Assembly: GCF_000144645.1 (NCBI RefSeq)
Contig: NC_014377.1
Location: 1,488,001 to 1,552,000, forward strand
Reading direction: 5' to 3'
DNA from: Thermosediminibacter oceani DSM 16646
Lineage (GTDB): Bacteria; Bacillota; Thermosediminibacteria; Thermosediminibacterales; Thermosediminibacteraceae
Length of the DNA stretch: 64,000 nt
Shown: piece by piece, positions 8,503 through 16,931 of the stretch
How the letters are laid out: each line of letters opens with the position of its first letter
Position numbering within the stretch: position 1 is the stretch's first letter
Position numbers and translations under genes: made by a program
The notes under the pieces: model-generated
Seen by the model: only the letters and a program-made list of their open reading frames with translations
Database searches by the model: none
What the model was told of the DNA's origin: nothing

Positions 8503-10125
8503 AAGAGAATTTATAGCTGATATGATCCTCGGGATAACCTGCTTTTTTCTGGAAACAACACCGGGCAGTAAGAAGCTGTATCCAGCAAAATCCACACCGA
8601 AAGCCTTTTTAATTAGTTCATCATGATTACCCTCAAACAGACACTCGGAAGATTCATTGATTATATCCGTCAGCATAAGGAGCAGGAAGTCGTACTCCCT
8701 GTCGGCCCTCAGTTTTTCCATGAATTGTATCAGGCGGTTTTTGAGGGGTTCCGAGGCATTACTAAAAGTATTCACCTGGCTTACGCCAAATTTGAAGTCT
8801 CCTACTTTAAACTCTTTAAAATCGGTAAAAAATATCTCTTCTTCGGTTTTCCCCTCCAGAGATGTCCCCGCCTCAAACATTGCCCTTCCGAATTTTTCAA
8901 TTTCTATACCGGCTATGCCGGCGAGTTTTTTTGCCGCTCTTACGTCTTCGTCGGTACACGTGGGCGATTTAAATATGAGGGTATCCGATAATATGGCAGC
9001 GCACATCAGGCCTGCTATTTCTTTTGATGGCACAAGGTTCTTTTCTTCATAGCATCTTAAAATTATAGTCGCAGTGCAGCCTACGGGCCGGTTTGTGAAT
9101 ACGATGGGTTGTTCGGTCTCAAGACCCCCTAATCTGTGGTGGTCTATGATTTCCAGGATATTCGCCTGTTCGATTCCTTCTGCAGACTGAGACTTTTCAT
9201 TATGGTCAACTAGTATTACGTTTTTTCTGGGATAATCCTTTATGTGGTGCCTTGCCAGCATACCCACGGGCCTCTTCCGGCCGTCCAGAACAGGGAAGCT
9301 TCTGTACGCGTACTTCTGCATTGTTTCCTTAACATCATTAATCGTATCTTCCAAACTAAAAGTGACTAGATCCTGGGTTTTCATGCTGTACTGAACGGGT
9401 ATGCTCTGATTTATCAATTTCATGGCATCAAACGTATCGCAAGGCGCTTTTATCACCGTTACGCCGTTCGCTTTAGCGGCCCTTAATACATCGTCCGTTA
9501 CCTCATGGCTCCCTGTGACTACAAGGATTTTTATTCCGCCTTTGACAGCCATGAGTTGAACATCTTTCCTATTGCCAGCTATCAATATATCGCATTCTTT
9601 TATGCGGCTTTGGATATCGTCTATCTGCATGTCCGCCACAAAAATATTCCCGCTGAATACCTCTTCTTTCAAGACGAGAACTTCGCCTTTCAAGGTTTCT
9701 GCAATATTTTTTACAGGTACTTTATATTGGGAAAAATCTAATGAAGATTCTAAGTAGGTCTTTGAAATGTCCCCCAGCGTAGCAAGGCCCAGAAATTTAC
9801 CATCGTCATCCACTATGTTTATCGTCCCGGCGTTATGCTTAATCATCATTTCCCTGGCCTGAAAGATTGAAGCATCTTTATTTACATTTACTGGCTCATC
9901 AAACTGTATATCGGATACTTGTGTGTAAACATTTTCTATAAGCCGGGGAACGGTTACGCCGAAATAGTCCAGAACATATTGCGTTTCTCTGCTGACCGCG
10001 CCTAATCTAGCGGGAATGTAATTGTGGCCTTTTTCAGTGAGATTTTTGAAATCACTGTATGCAATTGCAGAACAAATTGAATCGGTGTCCGGATTTTTAT
10101 GTCCGAATATATATACGTCGCCCAT
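8497..10125 (-). CDS. ppaC: Family II manganese-dependent inorganic pyrophosphatase with CBS and DRTGG domains
   Basis: A 542-residue cytoplasmic enzyme that hydrolyses pyrophosphate (EC 3.6.1.1). The DHH catalytic domain starts with GHKNPDTDSI (residues 8-17), and the DHH box is DHHRLGG (around residue 335), after VDHNEKSQS. Inserted between are a first CBS motif (about 70-125), a DRTGG domain (about 140-240) and a second CBS motif (about 245-305). In characterised CBS-PPases this insert inhibits with AMP/ADP and activates with ATP or diadenosine polyphosphates. The DHHA2 domain follows. Length is typical of the CBS-DRTGG-CBS subclass. It lies downstream of the decarboxylase subunit genes on the same strand, with a 70-base gap. 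Confidence 0.95.
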   Translation of the reverse strand: MGDVYIFGHKNPDTDSICSAIAYSDFKNLTEKGHNYIPARLGAVSRETQYVLDYFGVTVPRLIENVYTQVSDIQFDEPVNVNKDASIFQAREMMIKHNAGTINIVDDDGKFLGLATLGDISKTYLESSLDFSQYKVPVKNIAETLKGEVLVLKEEVFSGNIFVADMQIDDIQSRIKECDILIAGNRKDVQLMAVKGGIKILVVTGSHEVTDDVLRAAKANGVTVIKAPCDTFDAMKLINQSIPVQYSMKTQDLVTFSLEDTINDVKETMQKYAYRSFPVLDGRKRPVGMLARHHIKDYPRKNVILVDHNEKSQSAEGIEQANILEIIDHHRLGGLETEQPIVFTNRPVGCTATIILRCYEEKNLVPSKEIAGLMCAAILSDTLIFKSPTCTDEDVRAAKKLAGIAGIEIEKFGRAMFEAGTSLEGKTEEEIFFTDFKEFKVGDFKFGVSQVNTFSNASEPLKNRLIQFMEKLRADREYDFLLLMLTDIINESSECLFEGNHDELIKKAFGVDFAGYSFLLPGVVSRKKQVIPRIISAINSLS

Positions 10126-10195
10126 AACTTACCCCTATTTCTCTTAACTTTTTTACATTATTATACTCCAAACACAGAGAATGTCAAGATCAGAG

Positions 10196-10342
10196 TCAGT
10201 TTCGGGCATCCGCCGGGATTTTATTATCTCGCGGAAAGAGTTTTATCATTAATTTTATCATAACATAAAAGAGTGATATAGCGGTAAATACGCCGGCCAT
10301 GCCTATTACCATCAACCGTAATGTCTCAAAAAAAACCTCCAA
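10196..10342 (-). CDS. oadG: Sodium-pump decarboxylase gamma subunit (OadG-like)
   Basis: A short gene of 48 codons starting at TTG 10342 with AAAGGAGG 7 bases upstream. The product begins LEVFFETLRLMVIGMAGVFT and has one membrane helix (about residues 9-30), followed by a basic tail (MIKLFPRD). This is the OadG/MmdD-type gamma subunit, which holds the membrane complex together. It sits 18 bases after the beta subunit gene, as in other sodium-pump decarboxylases. The usual acidic and proline-rich tail of longer OadG proteins is absent. Confidence 0.75.
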   Translation of the reverse strand: MEVFFETLRLMVIGMAGVFTAISLFYVMIKLMIKLFPRDNKIPADARN

Positions 10343-10360
10343 CGGAATTCCTCCTTTATC

Positions 10361-11464
10361 TTATTTTACCAGTGTAAGGATTAAACCGCCCGCTATAATG
10401 GAGCCTAACTGTCCCGCCACGTTAGCACCTACTGCCTGCATCAGCACAAAGTTTGACGGATCTTCCTGCTGTGCCAATTTCTGAATAACTCTGGCGGACA
10501 TGGGAAACGCAGATATACCCGCTGCTCCGACCATGGGATTTATTTTATTTTTGAGGAAAAGGTTGAGGATTTTTGCGAATATGACACCGCCGGCGGTATC
10601 AAAGATAAACGCCACCAGGCCCATAGCTATAATCAGCAATGTCGAGGGGTTTAAGAACTGTTCTGCGGTCATTGTTGAACCAATGGTAATTCCAAGAAGA
10701 AGCGTAACAAGATTTGCCAGTTCGTTCTGGGCCGCTTTGGAAAGCCTGTCCAAAACACCGCATACACGAATTAAATTGCCGAACATTAAGGAACCGACGA
10801 GGGCCACGCTTACGGGAGCAACTATTCCTGCTATGATGGTAATGACTATGGGGAAGAGAATCAAAACCGTTTTTGAAATTTTTACGTTAAACTCCGGTTT
10901 CATACGAATTTTTCTCTCAGCCGAAGTTGTCAGCAATTTGATAACCGGCGGCTGAATGATGGGAACCAGGGACATATAGGAATAGGCCGCTACCGAAATA
11001 GGGGCCAGTAAATGCCGTGCGAATTTGGTAGCCACGTAAATCGAAGTGGGACCGTCAGCCGCACCTATTATTCCAATAGATGCCGCCTCTTTAAGATCAA
11101 ATCCAAATAAAGCCGCCATGGCCATGGTAAAGAATATGCCGAACTGGGCCGCAGCACCGAAGAAAAGCATGAAGGGTTGCTGCAGAAGGGGAGTAAAGTC
11201 GATCATGGCTCCCACGGCGATAAATATCAACACGGGAAATAGTTCTGTCAGTATTCCTGCTTTAAATAGTAATGTCAAAAAACCTTCATCGCCTATTGCC
11301 GAAGAAAAAGGGATGTTAGCCAGAATTGCACCGAAGCCAATGGGCAGCAAAAGCATTGGTTCGTACTCTTTTTTAATAGCTAGATAAATAAGAACACCAC
11401 CGATTAAAAACATTATGACCTGAGATAGTTTTAAAGATAGAATGCCGTACAATAGTTGATCCAT
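10361..11464 (-). CDS. oadB: Sodium-pump decarboxylase beta subunit (OadB/GcdB/MmdB)
   Basis: A 367-residue integral membrane protein with about ten hydrophobic segments. It is the subunit that couples decarboxylation of a carboxybiotin to sodium export. The diagnostic stretch is GIIGAADGPTSIYVATKFA (around residues 134-152), which contains the conserved aspartate of the sodium path. The start ATG at 11464 has AAGGAGG upstream. The gamma subunit gene follows. No carboxyltransferase (alpha) or biotin carrier gene is in the window, so the substrate (oxaloacetate, methylmalonyl-CoA, glutaconyl-CoA or malonate) cannot be named. Confidence 0.93.
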   Translation of the reverse strand: MDQLLYGILSLKLSQVIMFLIGGVLIYLAIKKEYEPMLLLPIGFGAILANIPFSSAIGDEGFLTLLFKAGILTELFPVLIFIAVGAMIDFTPLLQQPFMLFFGAAAQFGIFFTMAMAALFGFDLKEAASIGIIGAADGPTSIYVATKFARHLLAPISVAAYSYMSLVPIIQPPVIKLLTTSAERKIRMKPEFNVKISKTVLILFPIVITIIAGIVAPVSVALVGSLMFGNLIRVCGVLDRLSKAAQNELANLVTLLLGITIGSTMTAEQFLNPSTLLIIAMGLVAFIFDTAGGVIFAKILNLFLKNKINPMVGAAGISAFPMSARVIQKLAQQEDPSNFVLMQAVGANVAGQLGSIIAGGLILTLVK

Positions 11465-11501
11465 TCTCCGTCCTCCTTAGCTACATGTTCATACTGCATA
11501 C

Positions 11502-11530
11502 ATTATACAATTTAACTGTTATCAGAGCAA
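11502..11530 (-). promoter_or_regulatory. Promoter of the oadB-oadG unit
   Basis: Minus strand -35 TTGCTC (11530-11525), 17-base spacer, -10 TATAAT (11507-11502), about 40 bases before the oadB start. The perfect -10 box is the main support. Confidence 0.55.
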
Positions 11531-11664
11531 ACTTAACTAAAATCAGTTTATGGTCATAATTATAGTTTTTCTTGATATTTCATTTTCTTTTACTGCCCAA
11601 GGAGCATTTCATGAATTTATAATTTTAGCCGAATTTCAAAGCTTTAATATACCGCGTTATTATT

Positions 11665-13086
11665 TTATACAGCTCTTTTTGTTTTTTCAGTTAAAAGTCC
11701 CTTTAAGACTTCAAGAGCCTTCTTGAGTTGTAGATCCTCGCGAGACTTAAGCGCCTCATTCACGGCCCCATCAAGAGCTTCCAGCAGTTTTTCGTCGGCA
11801 ATTCCGTTTACTGGGAATCCTTTTTTAGCCTGAAAATCTTCTACCGCCTTTTTGGTCCTTTGCTCGAATACGCCGTCGGGTTCACCATTAAACAGGCCGA
11901 GGAACCGCAGGTGCTGCTGAAGTCCCATAACATCAAGGCCTATGCAGCCGTACTTAAGAGGCCTCGTGGACTTAAGCGGCACGAAATCTTTTGTGGGGTC
12001 GGAGGTATCCTGCTTTACTTCTATATCCGGTACGATGCCGGTCTCGTTTATATCAATCCCGCTGGGCGTGACGTATCTGGCGATGGTAAGTTTTATGCCT
12101 CCTAAACTCCCCAGGTTGATAAGCTGCTGCACGGTTGCCTTGCCAAAGGTCCTCTCACCCACTATTACTCCGGCTTTTCTGTCTTTTATGGCTCCGGCCA
12201 GTATCTCCGATGCACTGGCAGAACCCCCGTTAACAAGCACCACGAGCTTGAAGGGAGAAGGGGCCGAATCGGAGTAATAAGCCCTGGTATTACCGTTTTT
12301 GGAGATAACCTTTACTATGAGCCCTTTGGGCACAAAACGCCTGGCGGTTTCAACGGCCTGATCCAGAAGCCCGCCGGGATTGTTGCGGAGGTCCAGTACC
12401 AATCCTCTGACACCGCTGTTTTTGAAAGCCGCCAGTGCCTTGTCTATGTTTTCTGCGGTATTTTCGTTGAATTCGCTGATTTTTATGTACCCGATGCCCT
12501 TTTCCAGAATTCTGTATTCTATCGGGTTTACCCTAATTATTTCCCGGGTTATATCGAACTTCAAAATCTGCTTTTCGCCTTCTCTAAGAATCCCTACGCT
12601 AACTTTCGTGCCTTCATTGCCCCTTAACAGCTCCGCCACTTCCGAAGTGGTTAATTTGGTCACGTCCTTCCCATCGATTTCCACTATCCTGTCTCCGGGC
12701 TTTATTCCTTTCCTTGCCGCGGGAGAGCCTTCCAGCACAGAAACCACGGTAGTAAAGCCGTCCTTTGTCGTTATAACGATACCTATTCCGCCGAAATTTC
12801 CGCTGGTCGACCGTTCAAATTCCTTCAGTTCTTCGGGCGAAAAATACTCCGAATACGGATCGTTCAGAGAATCGACCATGCCGCGTAAGGCTCCTTGAAT
12901 CAGCTGCAGCCTGTCCACATCGCCGGCGTAGTTTTGTTCGATGAAATCGGAGAGCTTCATCAGGAGATCTACTTCTGGAGGAATGTCTTGCTGACCACCG
13001 GCAGCCAGCACTTCGGGAGAAAAGATATTGAACACGAGAACGGCAACCAGTAAAGCCTGAATCAATTTAAATCTTCTTTTATTCAT
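11665..13086 (-). CDS. ctpA: C-terminal processing protease, S41 family, with PDZ and peptidoglycan-binding domains
   Basis: A secreted or membrane-anchored serine protease of 473 residues. In order: a signal/anchor helix (about 7-27), an N-terminal helical part, a PDZ domain (about 95-175, GGIGIVITTKDGFTTVVSVL), the S41 catalytic domain with NGGSASASEILAG (nucleophile Ser) and GERTFGKATVQ (general-base Lys), and a C-terminal peptidoglycan-binding module (LQQHLRFLGLFNGEPDG). It cleaves C-terminal tails of envelope proteins. The start ATG has TTGGAGGA upstream. It lies 28 bases after the UbiB gene on the same strand and may share its transcript. Confidence 0.95.
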   Translation of the reverse strand: MNKRRFKLIQALLVAVLVFNIFSPEVLAAGGQQDIPPEVDLLMKLSDFIEQNYAGDVDRLQLIQGALRGMVDSLNDPYSEYFSPEELKEFERSTSGNFGGIGIVITTKDGFTTVVSVLEGSPAARKGIKPGDRIVEIDGKDVTKLTTSEVAELLRGNEGTKVSVGILREGEKQILKFDITREIIRVNPIEYRILEKGIGYIKISEFNENTAENIDKALAAFKNSGVRGLVLDLRNNPGGLLDQAVETARRFVPKGLIVKVISKNGNTRAYYSDSAPSPFKLVVLVNGGSASASEILAGAIKDRKAGVIVGERTFGKATVQQLINLGSLGGIKLTIARYVTPSGIDINETGIVPDIEVKQDTSDPTKDFVPLKSTRPLKYGCIGLDVMGLQQHLRFLGLFNGEPDGVFEQRTKKAVEDFQAKKGFPVNGIADEKLLEALDGAVNEALKSREDLQLKKALEVLKGLLTEKTKRAV

Positions 13087-13114
13087 ACCCCTTCCTCCAA
13101 CTATAAAAATTCAC

Positions 13115-14779
13115 TCACATTATACCCGTCTTTATTATGGAAATCAATAGGCCGAACCCCAGTACCCCTGCCAGGACGAAACCCAATATCCCCATAATGG
13201 GAAAGCCCTGAAGGTGGGGACCGGCGTTGGAGCGGATTATCAGTGATGTTCCGATTATCAGCGCCGCAACTATCATGCTGAACACCAGCCTGTTGGTCAT
13301 ACGGTTAAGCTCGAAGGCGAACTTTTCGAGGCCATTGTACTCAAAATCTATCTTTATGCTTTCCCTCTTTACTTTGTCGTATATTTCACCTATCAGGTCA
13401 GGTAAAAGTAGAAGAGACCTGGCCGCTTCACCCAAATTAGCCCTGAGAACTCTGGCCATGTATGGGAGGCTGTACCGTTCTTTCATCAGCTGCTTCACAA
13501 AGGGCCCGGCTATTTTTATAAAATCGAACTCCGGGTAAAGCTGCCTTCCAATGCCGTCGATCGTCAATATAGCCTTGGAAAGCAGTGCGAACCCCGGAGG
13601 TATCTTTATACCATACCTGTTCGCCGTGGCAAAAATTTCGTTAAGGAGTCCCGTCATGTTTATTTCTTTTAAGGTTCTGCCGTAATACCGTTCCAGCATG
13701 TCCTGGACGTCCAGCTGCAGTTCCCCGATATTGCATTGTCTGCCGGCATCTCCGATATCGAGGAGGATATCGACGATTCTCTCTTCATCTCTTTTTACTA
13801 CATTTTTTATAAGATCGGCCATTTTATACCTGGTGTAACGGTCTATCCTGCCCATCATCCCGAAATCTATGAAGGCTATCCTGCCGTCCGGCCGTACCAA
13901 TATATTGCCCGGGTGCGGGTCGGCGTGGAAGAATCCATGCGCGAAAATTTGCTTTAAAATTGCCCTGGCACCCTTTTCCGCTATCTTCTTTCTGGAAATT
14001 CCCATCTCCTCAATCTTATCAAGTTGGTCCACTCTGACACCGCTCACGTATTCTATCGTAAGAACCCTGCGGGTTGTAAACTCCCAGAAAACCCTGGGGA
14101 CATAAACGCTATAGTCCCCCTCAAAGTTTCGCCTGAACCTCTCCACATTCCAGCCTTCCCGGGTAAAGTCCAGTTCCCTCTGCAGAGCATGGGCAAATTC
14201 CTCCACCAGCCCCACCGGATCGTATATGCGGCTTTCCGGGATATGTCTTTCGGCGAGCCTGGCCAGGCTTTGCAGTATATCCAGGTCTGCTTTAATAACC
14301 CGTTCTATCCCCGGTCTCTGCACCTTCACCACAACGCTCTGCCCGCTTTTCAAAACAGCCCTGTGGACCTGGGCTATAGAAGCTGCCGCAAAAGGCTGAG
14401 GTTCAAAAGATGAAAATACTTCCTCAATCCTTATCCCCAGCTCCCTCTCCACCTGCTCCTTTATCCTGTCGAACCCGACGCCGGGAATCCTATCGTGCAG
14501 CTTTTTAATCTCCTCTATGTAATCGGGTGGTATCACGTCGGGCCTGGTGGCCAGAATCTGGCCTAACTTTACGAAAGTCGGCCCCAGCTCTTCAAGCATC
14601 AACCTGACCCTTTCGGGAGCGGTCAATCTCCTGACTTTCCGGTACTTGTCCCCGCTTATCAGGCGGGCAAGTCCGATCCTTTCCAGCAGATATCCAAAGC
14701 CGTACTTCACGATTACGTTGATTATCTCCCTGTACCTTCTGGCGTGAAGGTAGATGGCATTGTGCTGGGTGAGCCGCAA
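13115..14779 (-). CDS. ubiB: ABC1/UbiB-family atypical kinase
   Basis: A membrane-associated ADCK/UbiB protein of about 554 residues. Visible motifs are KLGQILATRPDVIPPDYIEE (KxGQ), AAASIAQVHRA (the alanine-rich nucleotide loop of this family), VVKVQRPG (ATP lysine), FFHADPHPGN (catalytic loop) and FIDFGMMG (metal aspartate). Two hydrophobic helices lie at the C terminus (VFSMIVAALIIGTSLII and GILGFVLAGVLGFGLLI). GAGGAGG at 14794-14788 places the start at TTG 14779 (8 bases) rather than TTG 14785 (2 bases). Homologues support quinone or isoprenoid lipid metabolism; in an anaerobe without ubiquinone the client is unknown. The prenyl synthase and UbiA genes in this window are possible links. 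Confidence 0.93.
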   Translation of the reverse strand: MRLTQHNAIYLHARRYREIINVIVKYGFGYLLERIGLARLISGDKYRKVRRLTAPERVRLMLEELGPTFVKLGQILATRPDVIPPDYIEEIKKLHDRIPGVGFDRIKEQVERELGIRIEEVFSSFEPQPFAAASIAQVHRAVLKSGQSVVVKVQRPGIERVIKADLDILQSLARLAERHIPESRIYDPVGLVEEFAHALQRELDFTREGWNVERFRRNFEGDYSVYVPRVFWEFTTRRVLTIEYVSGVRVDQLDKIEEMGISRKKIAEKGARAILKQIFAHGFFHADPHPGNILVRPDGRIAFIDFGMMGRIDRYTRYKMADLIKNVVKRDEERIVDILLDIGDAGRQCNIGELQLDVQDMLERYYGRTLKEINMTGLLNEIFATANRYGIKIPPGFALLSKAILTIDGIGRQLYPEFDFIKIAGPFVKQLMKERYSLPYMARVLRANLGEAARSLLLLPDLIGEIYDKVKRESIKIDFEYNGLEKFAFELNRMTNRLVFSMIVAALIIGTSLIIRSNAGPHLQGFPIMGILGFVLAGVLGFGLLISIIKTGIM

Positions 14780-14861
14780 ATACAAAACCTCCTCAATCGC
14801 GTTCCATCAGCTAATATGTTAGCACCATGATCCGGAAAATTCAATTTTATGTTTTACAAAT

Positions 14862-14907
14862 AAAAAACACCCGAGCCCGTTTAAAAGCATATCCGGGCAG
14901 GAGTGTT
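14862..14907 (-). terminator. Terminator of the redox protein-TDT transporter operon
   Basis: Arms AACACCCGAGCCCG (14866-14879) and CGGGCAGGAGTGTT (14894-14907) pair with a small bulge. On the minus strand the stem is followed by a T run (14866-14862). Confidence 0.7.
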
Positions 14908-15024
14908 TCACATTTTATAGCCGAAGCTTCTCTATAAATCTCGTTACCCATGGTTACGGGCCCTTCTTTACTTTCGCAAACGCCACAGTTTTCCTGGATT
15001 TATTATTCCCCGAAAAAGCGGATT

Positions 15025-15969
15025 TTAATTTAAAAGCATTCGATCATCCGGTTTCAGTAGGAAAATGGCGTATCTTATCAACACATAAAGGACCATTCCA
15101 ATTGCCCAAAGCTCTGCAAATTTGGTTAAATACATAAAAAGCGGAATTGTCTTTCCCGTTTTTGTTAAAAAAGCGTATGTGCCTTTCATTGCAACGGCGG
15201 TAATGACAAATGGAAATGTTAAGGCCGAATAGCTGGGATAGAATTTTAACTTCAGTATTTTAGGAATATACAGCATCACTGAAATATACATAACCAGCGA
15301 TAATATGCTTAAAAACGCGACCATAGCCATATTTTTTTGCTGGAAAGAATTCAAATAACCAGCCAGGCACAGACTCGCCGGGGCTGAAAAAATAGCAATG
15401 GTTGGCACAGCCGGTTCCGGTATTCCTTTTATTACTACAACCCTGTATATTATTAGCGGCAGTAAAATTAAATAAGATGTGAAGCCGAACCAGAATAGGA
15501 ATCGGCCAAAGTTTGTCATCCCAAATACCGGGGCAGTCACGCTGCCGCAGACGATACCTACGTAGACAATAAAGAAGCTTGGAAAAACTTTTTTAATATT
15601 AAAGTTGAAGATATATTTTTTAGTAAAATAAAGCATCAGTACGGCGTGTAAAGATAAGCCGAGAAGCCATAAGCAGTAAGCCGCCGTATAAAAATAGGGT
15701 TTCATATACGTGGATAAAATCATCAAACTCATGGAAAACGTGGGCATGACGCCGGCAACCACAGGATTTTCGAAGCCCTCTGCCAAGGATTTCGGCACGG
15801 TACACATTTTTACAACGAGCAAAAACATTATAACAGCAGACAAAACGCCAAAAATATTTCTATATACTTCTCCGTAGGACAAAACCAGGTTGCCCGCTGC
15901 TGCTAAAGCCAGCATCAACCCGGCTATCGGAATAGGTGCTTTGTTGATAATCATTTTCATATTTACCAC
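15025..15969 (-). CDS. TDT/SLAC1-family transporter (tellurite-resistance/dicarboxylate type)
   Basis: An integral membrane protein of about 310 residues with about ten helices. The start (PIPIAGLMLALAAAGNL) and the segment VFPSFFIVYVGIVCGSVTAP are typical of the TehA/Mae1/SLAC1 superfamily of anion and dicarboxylate transporters or channels. GTG at 15969 and ATG at 15960 are both possible; GGTGGT lies before the ATG. It starts 5 bases after the C_GCAxxG gene and so is translationally linked to it. The substrate cannot be predicted. Confidence 0.8.
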   Translation of the reverse strand: MVNMKMIINKAPIPIAGLMLALAAAGNLVLSYGEVYRNIFGVLSAVIMFLLVVKMCTVPKSLAEGFENPVVAGVMPTFSMSLMILSTYMKPYFYTAAYCLWLLGLSLHAVLMLYFTKKYIFNFNIKKVFPSFFIVYVGIVCGSVTAPVFGMTNFGRFLFWFGFTSYLILLPLIIYRVVVIKGIPEPAVPTIAIFSAPASLCLAGYLNSFQQKNMAMVAFLSILSLVMYISVMLYIPKILKLKFYPSYSALTFPFVITAVAMKGTYAFLTKTGKTIPLFMYLTKFAELWAIGMVLYVLIRYAIFLLKPDDRMLLN

Positions 15970-15974
15970 CGCGC

Positions 15975-16451
15975 TTATCCTATTCCTCCCATGTTAATTT
16001 TTTGTGCAATTTCCGGATCTTCCAGCAACTTTTCAGCAACCCATGCGGCGACTTCGCCTGTTATTTTAATACAGTGGGCTTTTCTTTCGGGACTGTTAAA
16101 ATCGTAATTTCTCACAAGGACGCGGCAGCATGTGCTTTTATACATACTTTTGATATGGTCGTGCAGCCCAGCGGACATTTGAAACATTTTTTCGTTCATG
16201 GGTTCACCGTGCTTCCTCCCGTAAGCCATGCCAAGGGCCATGGTGCCACCACTGACGGCTCCGCAGAGGCACCCCGACCTGCCAATGCCTATCGGAAAAC
16301 CGGATGCCATTTTTACAACTTCCTCAGGAAACGGCCAGCCGAGCAACTCATTGATGGTGTGTACCACGGCTTCCGAACAAAAAAATTCTCCGCGAGCAAA
16401 ATAACCCTCGGCCTTCTTGCGAATTGATTCAATTAATGCGCTTTTCTCCAC
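15975..16451 (-). CDS. C_GCAxxG_C_C family redox protein
   Basis: A soluble 158-residue protein with the cysteine signature of this family: EFFCSEAV, GRSGCLCGAVSGG, then STCCRVLVR and KAHCIKI. The cysteines are predicted to bind a metal or act in thiol redox chemistry; the exact function of the family is not established. It is the first gene of a two-gene operon with the TDT transporter. In the 157-base leader a perfect hairpin AGCTACC-ACCG-GGTAGCT lies at 16506-16523; I do not know whether it regulates. Confidence 0.85.
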   Translation of the reverse strand: MEKSALIESIRKKAEGYFARGEFFCSEAVVHTINELLGWPFPEEVVKMASGFPIGIGRSGCLCGAVSGGTMALGMAYGRKHGEPMNEKMFQMSAGLHDHIKSMYKSTCCRVLVRNYDFNSPERKAHCIKITGEVAAWVAEKLLEDPEIAQKINMGGIG

Positions 16452-16608
16452 GAAAATTTTCCTCCAATCTTTTTAATATTGACCAACATAGCTTCACAGT
16501 GAATTAGCTACCACCGGGTAGCTGATCCCCCTCTGCACAATTACAATTATATATAAAACTTTCTATAACATAAATAAAACATTTCTATAGTTTCTCATTG
16601 AACTATTA

Positions 16609-16929
16609 TTATTGCAAATAAAAAAGTTCCGGGAAAATTTCCCGGAACATGAATTGGAATTTAATTGACTTTTTTTCAAAAGGATTGGGGCCTTTTTGTT
16701 TTACGGCGGCACAGCGACAATGAAGAGTGTGCCCGCAAGGCTTAGTTATTTCCCGATTGGCGGGATGTTTTCCTCCCGGTTTAACAAAAGAAAACAACGC
16801 TACCGAAGAAGCTCTCATCACTCCACCGCAGTGAACACATATCAGTTCCAATCCCTCTTTGTCTTTATAATCTATTATCACCGAACGCTTGGCATTACAA
16901 TCGCTGCAAACAAAGTCGTATAAAGGCAT
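16609..16929 (-). CDS. fmdB: FmdB-family zinc-ribbon protein, last gene of the cmu-like operon
   Basis: The start MPLYDFVCSDCN with C8-x2-C11 and C32-x2-C35 is the FmdB zinc ribbon, usually a small protein of unclear, perhaps regulatory, role. The reading frame starts 2 bases after the cmuA-like stop. As I recall, an fmdB gene follows cmuA in the chloromethane clusters of aerobic methylotrophs, which strengthens both calls. Oddity: the last 14 or so codons (FMFREIFPELFYLQ) are formed by a perfect terminator hairpin, and the stop codon lies beyond its T run. A frameshift may therefore hide the true stop upstream. Extra cysteines (PCGHTLHCRC) lie at about residues 64-73. Confidence 0.75.
   Translation of the reverse strand: MPLYDFVCSDCNAKRSVIIDYKDKEGLELICVHCGGVMRASSVALFSFVKPGGKHPANREITKPCGHTLHCRCAAVKQKGPNPFEKKSIKFQFMFREIFPELFYLQ
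16619..16648 (-). terminator. Terminator of the cmu-like operon, inside the fmdB reading frame
   Basis: GTTCCGGGAAA and TTTCCCGGAAC (16626-16648) form a near-loopless palindrome. On the minus strand T6 follows. It differs by one base from the hairpin duplicated around the second IS1182 copy (31377-31399). Confidence 0.8.
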
Positions 16930-16931
16930 AA

